A stretch of 64,000 nt of DNA from an uncultured Clostridia bacterium (GCA_946555465.1 CAMNST010000001.1:186001-250000); one strand, 5' to 3'; positions 30,720 to 39,617 are shown, counted from the first letter of the stretch. Notes: generated by a model not told the origin, from the letters alone. Program-made: numbers and translations.

Positions 30720-33700
30720 TGCCATAACAGCAAGAAACAGAAATATTCTTGTAAGTGCCGCTGCAGGTTCAGGAAAAACTGCGGTGCTTGTCGAAAGAGT
30801 AAAGCAGATGATTTGCAACAAGGATAACCCTGTTGATATTGATAAACTTCTGATTGTTACATTTACAAACGCTGCTGCTGCTGAAATGCGCTACAGAATA
30901 TCCAAATCTCTCAGCGAATGTATAAAAAATAATCCCAGCGATTCTTTTTACAAACGTCAGTTATCTCTTATTCCGAACGCTAAAATCTGCACAATAGACT
31001 CATTCTGTGTTAATCTTGTAAAAGAAAATTTTTTTGATTTGTCAATAAATCAGGATTTTTCAACCCTTGAAGAAAGCGAACTTCAACTGCTTGAAGACAG
31101 TATTATTTCAGATGTTCTTGATGAATATTATGAAGAAAATGATAAAAATTTCATTTCACTCGCAGAGTCTTTTACTGCACCGGGTAATGAAAAACCGCTG
31201 ATTAATGCTATAAAAAAAATACTGCGTTTTATTTATGCCCAGCCGTTTCCTTATAACTGGCTTAATAATGCGCTTGAACAGTATAATCCCAATATTGCGT
31301 TTGAAGATACAGTATGGTTCAAATACATAAAAAATGAAATTGAAAGTCTGCTCAACCTGTCCGAAGAACTTATTGCGGAAAATATTTCACTTGTTGATTT
31401 TGACACAGAGGATATAAATAACAAATTTATTGATGTTTTTGAGGATGATCTCTCAGTCCTTTCCGGTATAAGAGATGCCTATAAAAAATCGTGGAATGAA
31501 CTTTTAAATATAGATGCTTTAAAATTTAAAACAATGCCGAGAACAACAAAAATTGACAGCATTGTTGCCGCAAAACTGAAAAACAACAGAGAAAACTACA
31601 AAACGATTCTTACAAAAGATATACCGTCTTTTTTTGTTTCAACAACGCAGGAATATGCCGAAGATATGGAATCTTTATATCCAAAGTTTTCCATGCTTAT
31701 CAGACTGATTAAAGATGTTGATGAACGCCTTATGGCTGAAAAGAAAGAAAGAAATTCCTATTCCTTTTCGGATATAGAGCATTTTGCGATAAATCTTCTT
31801 TTTTCACTTGACGAGGAAAGCGGCGAAATTATCAGAAGTAATCTTGCCAAAAATTTATCGGAAAATTTTTACGAAATTCTTGTTGATGAATATCAGGATA
31901 CAAATGAGGCACAGGATCTCCTGTTTACATATCTATCTAACGGAAAGAATCTTTTCACGGTAGGGGATATTAAGCAGAGCATATACCGCTTCAGACTTGC
32001 TATGCCCGATATTTTTAATAAAAAAAAGAGAACGTATTCTTTATATAATGAAAGTGACAATAATACAAGTTCAAAAATAATTCTTGATAAGAATTTCAGA
32101 AGCAGAAAAGATATCTGCTCATTCGTCAACTTTATTTTTTCAAATATTATGAGCAGCGAACTCGGTGAAGTTGACTATAACAGCGAAGAATATTTAAACT
32201 GCGGTGCAGATTATAATAATACAACTCTGCCTTCAGCAGATATCAGAATTTTGAACGGTGTAAAAGGCGAGGATGCCGATAAAAAAGAGGCTGCATATAT
32301 TGCAAAAATAATTAAACAGAAAGTTAAATCCGGCGAATTAATTAAAGACGGTGATACTTACAGACCTGTAAAATACGGCGATTTTGCAATACTTATGAGA
32401 AGTCTTAAAAATCATATTAATGACTATTCACAGGTTCTTACCGATTACGGCATTCCGATAATATGCGACAATTCAACAAATTTATTTGAAAACGGCGAAG
32501 TCAGAATGCTGATGTCGCTCTTGAGAACTATTGATAACCCAATGCAGGATATTCCGCTTTTGGCAACACTGATGTCACCGTTTTATGGTTTCACCGCGGA
32601 TGAACTTGCTCAGATAAAAATTAACGCAAACACAAAAGACCTTTATTTCTGCATTTTTAATTCAGATAATCAGAAAGTAAAAGATTTTATAAAAGACCGT
32701 GCAGAACTCAGAAAACTGAGTGTAACCATGTCTGTTGCAGGATTTATAAGATATATAGTTGAGAGCAAAGGTATGATTGCATTTATAAATGCAATGGGAA
32801 ATTCAGAGCAAAGATATCAGAACATTTTAAAACTGATTTCTTTTGCATCAAAATTTGACAGCGGTGTCAATGTGGGATTAACAGCATTTATCCGTTACAT
32901 TGATAAAATTGTTTCGTCAGACAAAAGTGTCGATTCTGCTTCACTGACATCGGGCAGCACCGATGCAGTTACAATTATGTCGGTTCACCATTCAAAAGGT
33001 CTTGAATTTCCTATTTGCATTCTTGCAGGGGCATCAAGGCAATATAATAAACAGGACTTAAGTGACAAACTTCTGCTGAATACCAATTTGGGCCTTGGTC
33101 TGAAATGCCATAATGAAGAATTAATGTATCAGTATAATTCTATTCCTTATGCTGTTATAAAAAGCAAAAACACAACTGAACTGATGAGTGAAAATCTCAG
33201 AGTGCTTTATGTTGCAATGACAAGGGCAAAAGAGCAGTTTATAACATTTATAACCTGCGATAACATAGATAGAAAGGCAAAAAAACTTTCTGCCGGTATA
33301 GTCAACGGAAAAATATTGCCGTATACATGCAGAAAAATTCAGTGTGATGCCGATTTCTTTCTTATATGTACATTAATTCATCCAAACGGTCAAAAACTGC
33401 GTGCTCTGGCAGATTGTGATTATGTATCATATGACTTTGATTTTCCGCTCAATTTAGAGATAAGCGATGAAATTGAAGTTGTTAAGCAAACTGAAGAATC
33501 CATTCAGGCAGAGAGCGACGAAAAAATTATTTCGCAGATAAAAGAAAAACTTGATTTTTCATACCGCCGAAAGCAACTTGAGGGACTGAGTACCAAACTT
33601 ACCGCCTCAATGCTTGACAGCAGTGAACAAGGTTTTGCGTATATTACCTCATCAAAGCCGTCGTTCATGAACAAACACGAACTCACTCCGGCACAGCGCG

Positions 33701-34182
33701 GAACTGCGATGCACGCATTTATGCAATACTGCGATTATTCAAATGCAAAAAATAATCTGAAAAATGAGATAGAGCGAATGGCTGATATGGGCTTTATATC
33801 AAAGGAGCAGGCTGATGCACTTGATACAGAAAGGCTTCATAAATTTTTCAGCAGTAATTTTGCCGGAAGAATGTTTTCGTCAAACAAAATTCACAGGGAA
33901 ATTAAGGTATCTTCTTTTGTTAAAGCAAATGAAATATATGATACCGAATATGAAGATGCTGTGCTTATTCAGGGTATTGCCGACTGCGTTTTTGAAGAAG
34001 ATGACGGACTGGTGCTTGTTGATTATAAAACAGACCGAATAGAAGATGAACAGGAACTGCTTTCCAGATATGAAAAACAGATTATGTTTTACAAAAATGC
34101 AGTTTCCAAAACGTTGAAAAAAAATGTAAAATCGGCAGTTTTATATTCTTTTTATCTTAATAAAGTCTGTGCGTATAAATAA
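30691..34182 (+). CDS. addA: ATP-dependent helicase/nuclease subunit A
   Basis: AddA, the UvrD-like helicase plus nuclease subunit of AddAB. The 1163-residue product starts with the Q-motif-like WTPQQNNAI and Walker A AAAGSGKT near residues 23-30, Walker B YEILVDEYQDTN near 400, helicase motifs III-VI (GDIKQSIYRFR, MSVHHSKGLEFP, VAMTRAKEQF) and a C-terminal nuclease domain with LVDYKTDRIED near 1110. Start ATG 30691 lies within addB after GAGGAG, so the subunits are coupled. A new promoter for rpmE follows. Confidence 0.97.
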   Translation: MPQWTPQQNNAITARNRNILVSAAAGSGKTAVLVERVKQMICNKDNPVDIDKLLIVTFTNAAAAEMRYRISKSLSECIKNNPSDSFYKRQLSLIPNAKICTIDSFCVNLVKENFFDLSINQDFSTLEESELQLLEDSIISDVLDEYYEENDKNFISLAESFTAPGNEKPLINAIKKILRFIYAQPFPYNWLNNALEQYNPNIAFEDTVWFKYIKNEIESLLNLSEELIAENISLVDFDTEDINNKFIDVFEDDLSVLSGIRDAYKKSWNELLNIDALKFKTMPRTTKIDSIVAAKLKNNRENYKTILTKDIPSFFVSTTQEYAEDMESLYPKFSMLIRLIKDVDERLMAEKKERNSYSFSDIEHFAINLLFSLDEESGEIIRSNLAKNLSENFYEILVDEYQDTNEAQDLLFTYLSNGKNLFTVGDIKQSIYRFRLAMPDIFNKKKRTYSLYNESDNNTSSKIILDKNFRSRKDICSFVNFIFSNIMSSELGEVDYNSEEYLNCGADYNNTTLPSADIRILNGVKGEDADKKEAAYIAKIIKQKVKSGELIKDGDTYRPVKYGDFAILMRSLKNHINDYSQVLTDYGIPIICDNSTNLFENGEVRMLMSLLRTIDNPMQDIPLLATLMSPFYGFTADELAQIKINANTKDLYFCIFNSDNQKVKDFIKDRAELRKLSVTMSVAGFIRYIVESKGMIAFINAMGNSEQRYQNILKLISFASKFDSGVNVGLTAFIRYIDKIVSSDKSVDSASLTSGSTDAVTIMSVHHSKGLEFPICILAGASRQYNKQDLSDKLLLNTNLGLGLKCHNEELMYQYNSIPYAVIKSKNTTELMSENLRVLYVAMTRAKEQFITFITCDNIDRKAKKLSAGIVNGKILPYTCRKIQCDADFFLICTLIHPNGQKLRALADCDYVSYDFDFPLNLEISDEIEVVKQTEESIQAESDEKIISQIKEKLDFSYRRKQLEGLSTKLTASMLDSSEQGFAYITSSKPSFMNKHELTPAQRGTAMHAFMQYCDYSNAKNNLKNEIERMADMGFISKEQADALDTERLHKFFSSNFAGRMFSSNKIHREIKVSSFVKANEIYDTEYEDAVLIQGIADCVFEEDDGLVLVDYKTDRIEDEQELLSRYEKQIMFYKNAVSKTLKKNVKSAVLYSFYLNKVCAYK

Positions 34183-34195
34183 TTTAAAAAAATAC

Positions 34196-34224
34196 TTGCA
34201 TTTTATACTATCTTGTGTTAATAT
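34196..34224 (+). promoter_or_regulatory. Extended -10 sigma-A promoter for rpmE
   Basis: TTGCAT (34196-34201), a 17-nt spacer and TAATAT (34219-34224) preceded by TGT (extended -10). It lies just after the addA stop. Confidence 0.75.
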
Positions 34225-34265
34225 ATCAAGGCGTAATGAACATAACTTGCAAAGAGGTGAAACAA

Positions 34266-34469
34266 ATGAAAGACGGACTTCATCCAAATTATGATACCTG
34301 CACTGTTAAGTGCGCTTGCGGTGCAACATATGAAACAAAAAGCACAAAAAGCGAATTAAAGGTTGATATCTGTTCAAAATGCCATCCATTCTTCACAGGT
34401 AAACAAAAACTTGTTGATACAGGCGGACGTGTAGACAGATTTAACAAGAGATATGCTCGTAAAGGCTAA
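34266..34469 (+). CDS. rpmE: 50S ribosomal protein L31
   Basis: A 67-residue ribosomal protein of the zinc-binding (C+) type, with cysteines in CTVKCACG near residues 12-18 and CSKCH near 36-40, and the conserved end [27 protein letters not shown] 34266 was chosen because AGAGGTGAAACAA precedes it; the upstream in-frame ATG falls inside the promoter leader. It has its own promoter and a strong terminator. Confidence 0.97.
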   Translation: MKDGLHPNYDTCTVKCACGATYETKSTKSELKVDICSKCHPFFTGKQKLVDTGGRVDRFNKRYARKG

Positions 34470-34482
34470 TCTGAAAATTAAT

Positions 34483-34510
34483 GGCAGCGTAATTACGCTG
34501 CCTTATTTTT
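34483..34510 (+). terminator. Intrinsic terminator after rpmE
   Basis: Perfect palindrome GGCAGCGTAATTACGCTGCC (34483-34502) followed by TTATTTTT. Confidence 0.92.
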
Positions 34511-34528
34511 GTATCGGTGATTGACTAT

Positions 34529-35149
34529 ATGAAAGAATACAAAACTGTTGAAAATGAATCATTTGATGAATTTACAGAAAAAAAATCAAAATTTATCGGT
34601 TATGTAAAACCGGTAAAAACACAGCAGGAAGCAGTAGATTTTATAAATTCAATTAAATCAAAGCATTGGGACGCAACCCACAATGTTTCTGCATACGTTT
34701 TAAGAGAAAATAACATACAGCGTTCCTCTGATGATGGTGAACCCAGCGGAACCGCCGGCATTCCCGTTCTTGATGTTCTGCTTAAGGAGCATCTTGTTGA
34801 TGTTTGTGTTGTTGTAACACGCTACTTTGGCGGTGTTCTTCTTGGTGCCGGAGGGCTTATACGTGCTTATTCACACGCCTCCAAAATCGCTGTCGAGAGC
34901 GGAAACATCATAACTATGGCACCCTGTAAAATTTTATCTGTTTCAGTTGATTACAGTTTTTATGACAGACTTAATATTCTTCTTAATGATATAGGGGCCA
35001 ACATTGAAAACAGTGATTTTGCAGATGTTGTAACAGTAAAATTCACCCTAAAAGCAGAATATACAAACATGTTTTGCGAAAAACTTACTGAACAAAGTAA
35101 TGGCAAATATAAAGTAACCGAAGTCGGAGAAAAATTTTCTAAAATTTGA
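34529..35149 (+). CDS. IMPACT/YigZ family protein
   Basis: A 206-residue protein of the YigZ/IMPACT (UPF0029) family. The N-terminal domain has KKSKFIGYVKP, DATHNVSAYVLR, RSSDDGEPSGTAGIPVLD and VVVTRYFGGVLLGAGGLIRAYSHA, the clearest marks of the family. The C-terminal ~70 residues form the DUF1949-like ferredoxin-fold domain. Bacterial members lack a firm role; eukaryotic IMPACT modulates translation through GCN1/GCN2. I chose ATG 34529 with GGTGA upstream rather than GTG 34517. Confidence 0.92.
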   Translation: MKEYKTVENESFDEFTEKKSKFIGYVKPVKTQQEAVDFINSIKSKHWDATHNVSAYVLRENNIQRSSDDGEPSGTAGIPVLDVLLKEHLVDVCVVVTRYFGGVLLGAGGLIRAYSHASKIAVESGNIITMAPCKILSVSVDYSFYDRLNILLNDIGANIENSDFADVVTVKFTLKAEYTNMFCEKLTEQSNGKYKVTEVGEKFSKI

Positions 35150-35172
35150 ATAAATATAAATGAATTGAGAAA

Positions 35173-35361
35173 ATGATTATGATATGTAAATTAAAGCAAA
35201 TTAAAACAAATTTTGATATGCTTAAATTTGCAAATATGGGCGAAGTTAAACTATACAGTGAAACACAAACATATCTCATAACCGCTAACAAGGAACTTCG
35301 TGCAAAATATAATCCTGATTTTATACAGCAAATAAAACTGATGGATGGAATTAATGATTAA
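35173..35361 (+). pseudogene. Internally deleted remnant of the gene family at 35376-36007
   Basis: A 62-codon open frame. Its start (KLKQIKTNFDM) matches the start of the downstream decayed gene (TLKQIKSDFSS), and its end (TANKELRAKYNPDFIQQIK) matches the downstream end (TTDKELKSKYNPDFKDYV). The middle ~140 codons of the downstream gene are missing, so this looks like a second copy that lost its centre by deletion. A short real protein cannot be excluded. No function known. Confidence 0.55.
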
Positions 35362-35375
35362 GTGAGGTAAAAGTT

Positions 35376-36007
35376 TTGAATTTAACACTAAAACAAATTA
35401 AATCAGATTTCTCTTCAGAGTATGTTTTAGCAAAAAATGACCAAACGATAGCAAAGGTATATCAACGTGACAATTTGACCCTTATGGTCAAATAGAATTC
35501 TATGCCTACTTTGAAAACTGCTGGCTGAGATTGCTTTATTAACCTGCTGTTAAAACTCTGGTTGATACAAAATCACTTGAATCACAAGTTATTTATGATA
35601 TTTTTGATTATAATAATAACAGAATCGGCAGTGTTACAGGCAAAGGATGGAATTTTGAATATATTACCATTGAATATAAAAATTATACTTTTCATGCATA
35701 TCTTGTCGGTCTTGGCAAAGAAGGAATAAAATATCCTGTTTATTATAATGATCAGCAGGTTGCTTTGATTGAAAAGGACCGTGTTGTTGTTAATAATTTA
35801 GATGAATATAATATAACTTCAATAGATGAATTTACAGGATACATCTCATATATTGCATCACTCTTTATTGATGTAATGTGTTATTCAAACAGAGGAGAAA
35901 AGGCTAAAAAATCATATCAGAAATATTATCATAAGACAACTGATAAAGAATTGAAATCAAAATACAATCCTGATTTCAAAGATTATGTAAATAAAAATTG
36001 TATATAA
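35376..36007 (+). pseudogene. Frameshifted and nonsense-mutated gene of unknown family
   Basis: A good ribosome binding site (GTGAGGTAA) leads to TTG 35376, but the frame ends at a TAG at 35493-35495. Coding-like sequence resumes in another frame near 35471 (QFDPYGQIEFYAYFENCW), meets TAA at 35540-35542, and then runs open to 36007. The rebuilt protein would be about 210 residues, rich in beta-type stretches (SQVIYDIFDYNNNRIGSVTG, then VALIEKDRVVVNNLDEYNI), somewhat like tubby C-terminal/LURP-one-like domains; that resemblance is weak. The last 80 codons are still open and could be mistaken for a small gene. Two lesions make it a likely pseudogene. Confidence 0.65.
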
Positions 36008-36015
36008 ATGAAAAA

Positions 36016-36050
36016 ACCTGCCAATCATGAATTGAAAGGCAGGTATTTTT
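36016..36050 (+). terminator. Terminator-like hairpin whose 3' arm carries the spoIIR ribosome binding site
   Basis: Stem ACCTGCC (36016-36022) with GGCAGGT (36038-36044), then ATTTTT directly followed by the spoIIR ATG. GGCAGGT is also the only Shine-Dalgarno-like sequence for spoIIR, so folding would both stop readthrough and hide the ribosome binding site. Confidence 0.65.
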
Positions 36051-36635
36051 ATGAAAATATCTAAATTATTTTTACCGATATTTATGGTACTTACATTATT
36101 GATAGGCGTATGTGAACCGATTATCAGCACTTCAGAAAATATAAGCAGTAAAGTGCTTCGTCTGCATATTCTCGCAAACTCTGATTCAACAGAAGATCAG
36201 GATTTAAAAATCAAGGTTAAAAACTATATACTTGAAAATACAACAGATATATTTAAAGGCAAAGATTTAAGTGAAAATATTGAAATCGCAAAAGAAAATA
36301 TTCGTTATTTTGAAACACTCGCCAATGAAGCAATTCATTTGAACGGTTCAGAATACAAGGCTAAAGTATCGGTTGTAAAAGAATTTTTTGAAACAAGAGT
36401 ATACGATGACTTCACTTTGCCGGCAGGTGAATATAACTCCTTAAAAATTGAAATAGGAGAGGGAAGAGGTCATAACTGGTGGTGTATAATTTATCCGTCG
36501 GTTTGTCTGTCTGCCTGCAGTGAATCCATGTCAGATTATCTGACAGATGATGAAATGAAACTTGTTGACAGCGGTTATACACCAAAATTTAAACTTGTTG
36601 AAATATATGAAAAAATCAAATATAAACTTTCATAA
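36051..36635 (+). CDS. spoIIR: Stage II sporulation protein R
   Basis: Forespore-secreted signal that triggers SpoIIGA to process pro-sigma-E in the mother cell. The 194-residue product has an N-terminal signal/anchor (KLFLPIFMVLTLLIGVC), the family motif VLRLHILANSDSTEDQDLKIKVKNYI near residue 35-60, and GHNWWCIIYPSVCL near 143. It starts at ATG 36051, whose Shine-Dalgarno lies in the 3' arm of a hairpin. In Bacillus it is a sigma-F gene; I could not identify a sigma-F promoter with confidence. Confidence 0.94.
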   Translation: MKISKLFLPIFMVLTLLIGVCEPIISTSENISSKVLRLHILANSDSTEDQDLKIKVKNYILENTTDIFKGKDLSENIEIAKENIRYFETLANEAIHLNGSEYKAKVSVVKEFFETRVYDDFTLPAGEYNSLKIEIGEGRGHNWWCIIYPSVCLSACSESMSDYLTDDEMKLVDSGYTPKFKLVEIYEKIKYKLS

Positions 36636-36643
36636 ACAGAAAA

Positions 36644-36677
36644 GCCACCGTAAATATAAATTACAGTGGCTTTTTTT
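36644..36677 (+). terminator. Intrinsic terminator after spoIIR
   Basis: GCCAC (36644-36648) and GTGGC (36666-36670) extended by GTAA/TTAC pairing, followed by seven T. Its T-run abuts the 3' end of the convergent tRNA-Leu gene. Confidence 0.85.
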
Positions 36678-36763
36678 GGTGCCGGCGGCGGGGGTCGAAC
36701 CCGCACCCTGTTGCCAGGACTGGATTTTGAGTCCAGCACGTCTGCCAATTCCATCACGCCGGC
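36677..36763 (-). tRNA. tRNA-Leu (anticodon CAA)
   Basis: Read on the minus strand it starts GCCGGCG and ends CGCCGGC-A-CCA (7-bp acceptor stem, CCA encoded). The anticodon stem CTGGA/TCCAG flanks CTCAAAA, giving anticodon CAA (codon UUG). It has the long variable arm expected of a class II tRNA and a normal GGTTCGACC T-loop. The 87-nt length includes CCA. Confidence 0.96.
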
Positions 36764-36772
36764 TGATTTAAT

Positions 36773-36803
36773 AAAAAGAGTAAAGTAACACTTTACTCTT
36801 TTT
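36773..36803 (-). terminator. Hairpin between the two tRNA-Leu genes
   Basis: Near-perfect 11-bp stem (36776-36786 with 36790-36800) with T-runs on both strands. On the minus strand it follows tRNA-Leu(UAA) and precedes tRNA-Leu(CAA), so it is either a terminator or a processing element. Confidence 0.75.
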
Positions 36804-36890
36804 TGGTGCTGGTGACCGGACTTGAACCGGTACGGTATTTCTACCGAGGGATTTTAAGTCCCTTGCGTCTGCCTATTTCGCCACACCAGC
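36804..36890 (-). tRNA. tRNA-Leu (anticodon UAA)
   Basis: On the minus strand it starts GCTGGTG and ends CACCAGC-A-CCA, with an encoded CCA. Anticodon stem AGGGA/TCCCT flanks CTTAAAA, giving anticodon TAA (codon UUA). A long variable arm and GGTTCAAGT T-loop are present. Length 87 nt with CCA. Confidence 0.96.
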
Positions 36891-36901
36891 ATACGCTTAA
36901 T

Positions 36902-36930
36902 ATAATAATGGATTTTTAATCTAAAGTCAA
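36902..36930 (-). promoter_or_regulatory. Promoter for the tRNA-Leu genes
   Basis: On the minus strand: TTGACT (36930-36925), a 17-nt spacer and TATTAT (36907-36902), 12 nt upstream of the mature tRNA-Leu(UAA). Confidence 0.75.
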
Positions 36931-36956
36931 TAGAAATTTTAAATTTATAGTAAAAA

Positions 36957-37802
36957 TTATTGTCTGAGACAGATTGCCTTTAAAACATCATATGTCGTAA
37001 TATTCAAAGGTGTATATTCAAGTTCTGTTAAAGCAAAAGGAAGATTGCAAGTTCCGTCAAGTTTTATAAGTTTATAATTGACTCGCAGCATTTCTGCATT
37101 TTCTTTAATTGATTTTTTTATAGATGGTTTTTCAATTTTTTCTGCATTTATTATAATATTCTCTAAGTTTTCAAATTCAGCAAGCAGATTTGCTGCTGTT
37201 TTAACTCCTATTTTATCAGCACCTCTGATATTATCGCAGCGGTCGCCTGTAAGTGATTTGAAATCAACATATTGCTGCGGTGATATTTTAAATTTATCTC
37301 TTATATAGTCAGGGGTACAGATAACCGTATTCTTACCCCGGTATCTCAAAACGGAAACGTTATTATTAATTAACTGAAAAAAATCACTGTCAAATGAAGA
37401 AATTATTATTTTGCATTGTTCTCCGTATTTCAGTGCATAACCTGCTATACAGTCATCTGCTTCACATACTGTAGTCTCTTTGTGGCTGATGCCCAAATAA
37501 TCAAGTGCTTTATAAATATCTGCTAATTGGGAAAAAGGATTTTTTTCATCAGAAACTTTACTGAAATCGATTCTGTTTGCCTTATAATCAGAATTCAGTT
37601 TTTTGCGTGGATTTTCATGCTGACCATCAAACAAAACAACCAAATGGGTTGGTTCGGTAATGCCAATTATTTTTAACAGCGCACCTATAAAACCGAGTGT
37701 GCCCTGAATTGGTTTTCCTTTTTCATTTACTATACGAGATGGCATACCGAAAAACATCTGAAATAAAAGATTATTTCCGTCAACTGCTAAAATACGATTC
37801 AT
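36957..37802 (-). CDS. Stand-alone 5'-3' exonuclease (PolA N-terminal/YpcP-like)
   Basis: A 281-residue protein equal to the 5'-nuclease domain of DNA polymerase I without a polymerase part. Metal-binding acidic residues appear in LAVDGNNLLF (start), VVLFDGQHENPRKKL, CEADDCIAGYA, IISSFDSDFFQL and SLTGDRCDNIRGADKIGVKTAANLL, the last being the helix-3-turn region. It should remove RNA primers or flaps. AAGGGGATAAAATA precedes ATG 37802. It follows the hydroxyacid dehydrogenase gene by 38 nt, likely co-transcribed. Confidence 0.9.
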   Translation of the reverse strand: MNRILAVDGNNLLFQMFFGMPSRIVNEKGKPIQGTLGFIGALLKIIGITEPTHLVVLFDGQHENPRKKLNSDYKANRIDFSKVSDEKNPFSQLADIYKALDYLGISHKETTVCEADDCIAGYALKYGEQCKIIISSFDSDFFQLINNNVSVLRYRGKNTVICTPDYIRDKFKISPQQYVDFKSLTGDRCDNIRGADKIGVKTAANLLAEFENLENIIINAEKIEKPSIKKSIKENAEMLRVNYKLIKLDGTCNLPFALTELEYTPLNITTYDVLKAICLRQ

Positions 37803-37840
37803 TATTTTATCCCCTTATCCCAAAATGGCAACCGTATTTT

Positions 37841-38800
37841 TCAGTTGACAACATTCTGAGGTCTGTCATTAAGGTAAGCCTCAATATTTTCTTCAAGTAT
37901 TTTAATGAGTCTCGCTCTTGTTTCTTTCGCCGCCCAGGCAATATGAGGCGTAATATAGCAATTCTTTGCGCTAAGCAAAGGATTTTCTTTTTTTGCGGGT
38001 TCTGTTTCCAAAACATCGAGACCTGCTGCCGCTATATTTCCGTTGTTGAGTGCATCTGCAAGTGCATATTCATCAACAACCGGTCCCCTTGAAGTGTTAA
38101 TGAATATTGCTGTTTTTTTCATCTTTGAAATATTTTCTGCATTAATCAGTCCTGTTGTTTCTGCAGTAAGAGGGCAGTGACAGGTAATAATATCACTGTT
38201 TTTAAGAAGTTCATCGATAGCAACAAATTCAACTGATTTTAAATCACCCTTATCCTTTGGCCGCGGTGCGTATGCAAGTATATTCATATCAAAAGCATCA
38301 GCAAGTTTTGCAACTTTACGGCCTATGGCACCGAAACCTATAATTCCGATTGTTTTGCCTGCAAGTTCGGTTAATGGTTTTTTCCAAAAACAAAAATCGG
38401 GGCATGAACACCATTCTCCGTTCATAACTGCATTTGAATGAAGAGTAACCTCGTTCGTAATCTGAAGAATAAATGCAAAAACCAACTGCGCAACTGCATT
38501 TGTTGAATACGAAGGAATATTGCAGACTGTTATGCCGAGTTTTCTTGCGTGTTCGCAGTCAACAACATTATAACCGGTTGACTGAAGACCGATGTATTCA
38601 AGTTCAGGTGCAAGAGAATCAAGAATGTCTTTTGTGATAACTGTCTTATTAACTATTAATATATTTGCACCCTTCGCTCTGTCAACAATCTGTTCGGGTG
38701 AAGTTCTGTCATATACCGTATAATCACCAAAACGTGATATGCCGTCCCAACTTAAATCACCGGGGTTTGTTGTAATACCGTCAAGATTAACTATTTTCAT
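37841..38800 (-). CDS. D-2-hydroxyacid dehydrogenase (glycerate dehydrogenase-like)
   Basis: A 319-residue NAD-dependent dehydrogenase. The dinucleotide-binding motif GIIGFGAIGRKVA lies near residue 147; the substrate/catalytic residues appear in the conserved NTSRGPVVDEYAL (Arg near 234), the Glu in VLETEPAKKENPLL and the His in TPHIAWAA. The family includes hydroxypyruvate/glycerate, lactate and phosphoglycerate dehydrogenases; the absence of a C-terminal ACT domain argues against SerA. The exact substrate is not decidable. It diverges from cwlD. Confidence 0.88.
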   Translation of the reverse strand: MKIVNLDGITTNPGDLSWDGISRFGDYTVYDRTSPEQIVDRAKGANILIVNKTVITKDILDSLAPELEYIGLQSTGYNVVDCEHARKLGITVCNIPSYSTNAVAQLVFAFILQITNEVTLHSNAVMNGEWCSCPDFCFWKKPLTELAGKTIGIIGFGAIGRKVAKLADAFDMNILAYAPRPKDKGDLKSVEFVAIDELLKNSDIITCHCPLTAETTGLINAENISKMKKTAIFINTSRGPVVDEYALADALNNGNIAAAGLDVLETEPAKKENPLLSAKNCYITPHIAWAAKETRARLIKILEENIEAYLNDRPQNVVN

Positions 38801-38868
38801 ATTATCACCACTATTTATTATTAATTTATTTAATTATATCCTTGAATTTATTAAAAATCAATATAACC

Positions 38869-38897
38869 TTGATAGTTTTGGTATAATAAGTTATAAT
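38869..38897 (+). promoter_or_regulatory. Sigma-A-like promoter for cwlD-radA
   Basis: TTGATA (38869-38874), a 17-nt spacer and TATAAT (38892-38897), 28 nt before the cwlD ATG. Confidence 0.75.
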
Positions 38898-38924
38898 TTA
38901 TTCATAAGTATTAACGGTGATAAT

Positions 38925-39617
38925 ATGAAAAAGATTTTAATCATTTCCGTTACTTTTATATTTACTTTTGTTTGCTGTTTTTCCGTAAATACGCTGCTTA
39001 AAGAAACAACGAGTGTCAACAGCATTGCAAGAAACAGCAGAAACCTTGTCATTGACGCCGGGCATGGCGGCATTGATGCCGGAACAATAGGAACAGACAA
39101 TAATAACGAGAAAGATATTAACCTCAGCATTGCGCTGAAATTATATGATTTCGCAATGGTAAGCGGTATTTCAAGTTTTCTTGTCAGAGACGGAGATTAT
39201 CTTGTCTACAGCGAAAATGACGATAAAACACGTTCTGATTTATATAATCGTATGGATTATATAAACACAATAGACAATGCAACGCTTATTTCAATCCATC
39301 AGAATCATTTTGATAACGAAAAAGAATGGGGAATGCAGATATGGTATGCCCCGAACAGTGAAAGCAGCAAAAAACTTGCCGACAGTATTTTAAAAATTTC
39401 AAAAGAGAACACACAGCCTGAAAATACGCGGCAAAACAAAGAATCCGACAGCAGTTACTATCTTTTGCATAAGGCAAAAGTTCCGTCGGTAATGGTTGAA
39501 TGCGGCTTTATGAGCAATGCTGAAGAAAATAAAAAATTACAGGATGATAATTATCAGAAAAGACTTGCTTACTCAATTATGCTTGGTTTCAGTGATTATC
39601 TGACAAATGAGGAGTAA
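38925..39617 (+). CDS. cwlD: N-acetylmuramoyl-L-alanine amidase (CwlD-like)
   Basis: A 230-residue Amidase_3 enzyme with an N-terminal signal/anchor (KKILIISVTFIFTFVCCFS). The zinc-site residues are visible as the His in LVIDAGHGGIDAG, a Glu in the NEKDINLSIALKL helix, the His in ATLISIHQNHFDN, and the catalytic Glu in VPSVMVECGFMSN. CwlD makes muramic-delta-lactam in the spore cortex in Bacillus; the size and sporulation context fit, but a vegetative amidase role is possible, because the promoter looks sigma-A-like. ATG 38925 follows CGGTGATAAT; upstream codons are in the promoter region. Confidence 0.83.
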   Translation: MKKILIISVTFIFTFVCCFSVNTLLKETTSVNSIARNSRNLVIDAGHGGIDAGTIGTDNNNEKDINLSIALKLYDFAMVSGISSFLVRDGDYLVYSENDDKTRSDLYNRMDYINTIDNATLISIHQNHFDNEKEWGMQIWYAPNSESSKKLADSILKISKENTQPENTRQNKESDSSYYLLHKAKVPSVMVECGFMSNAEENKKLQDDNYQKRLAYSIMLGFSDYLTNEE

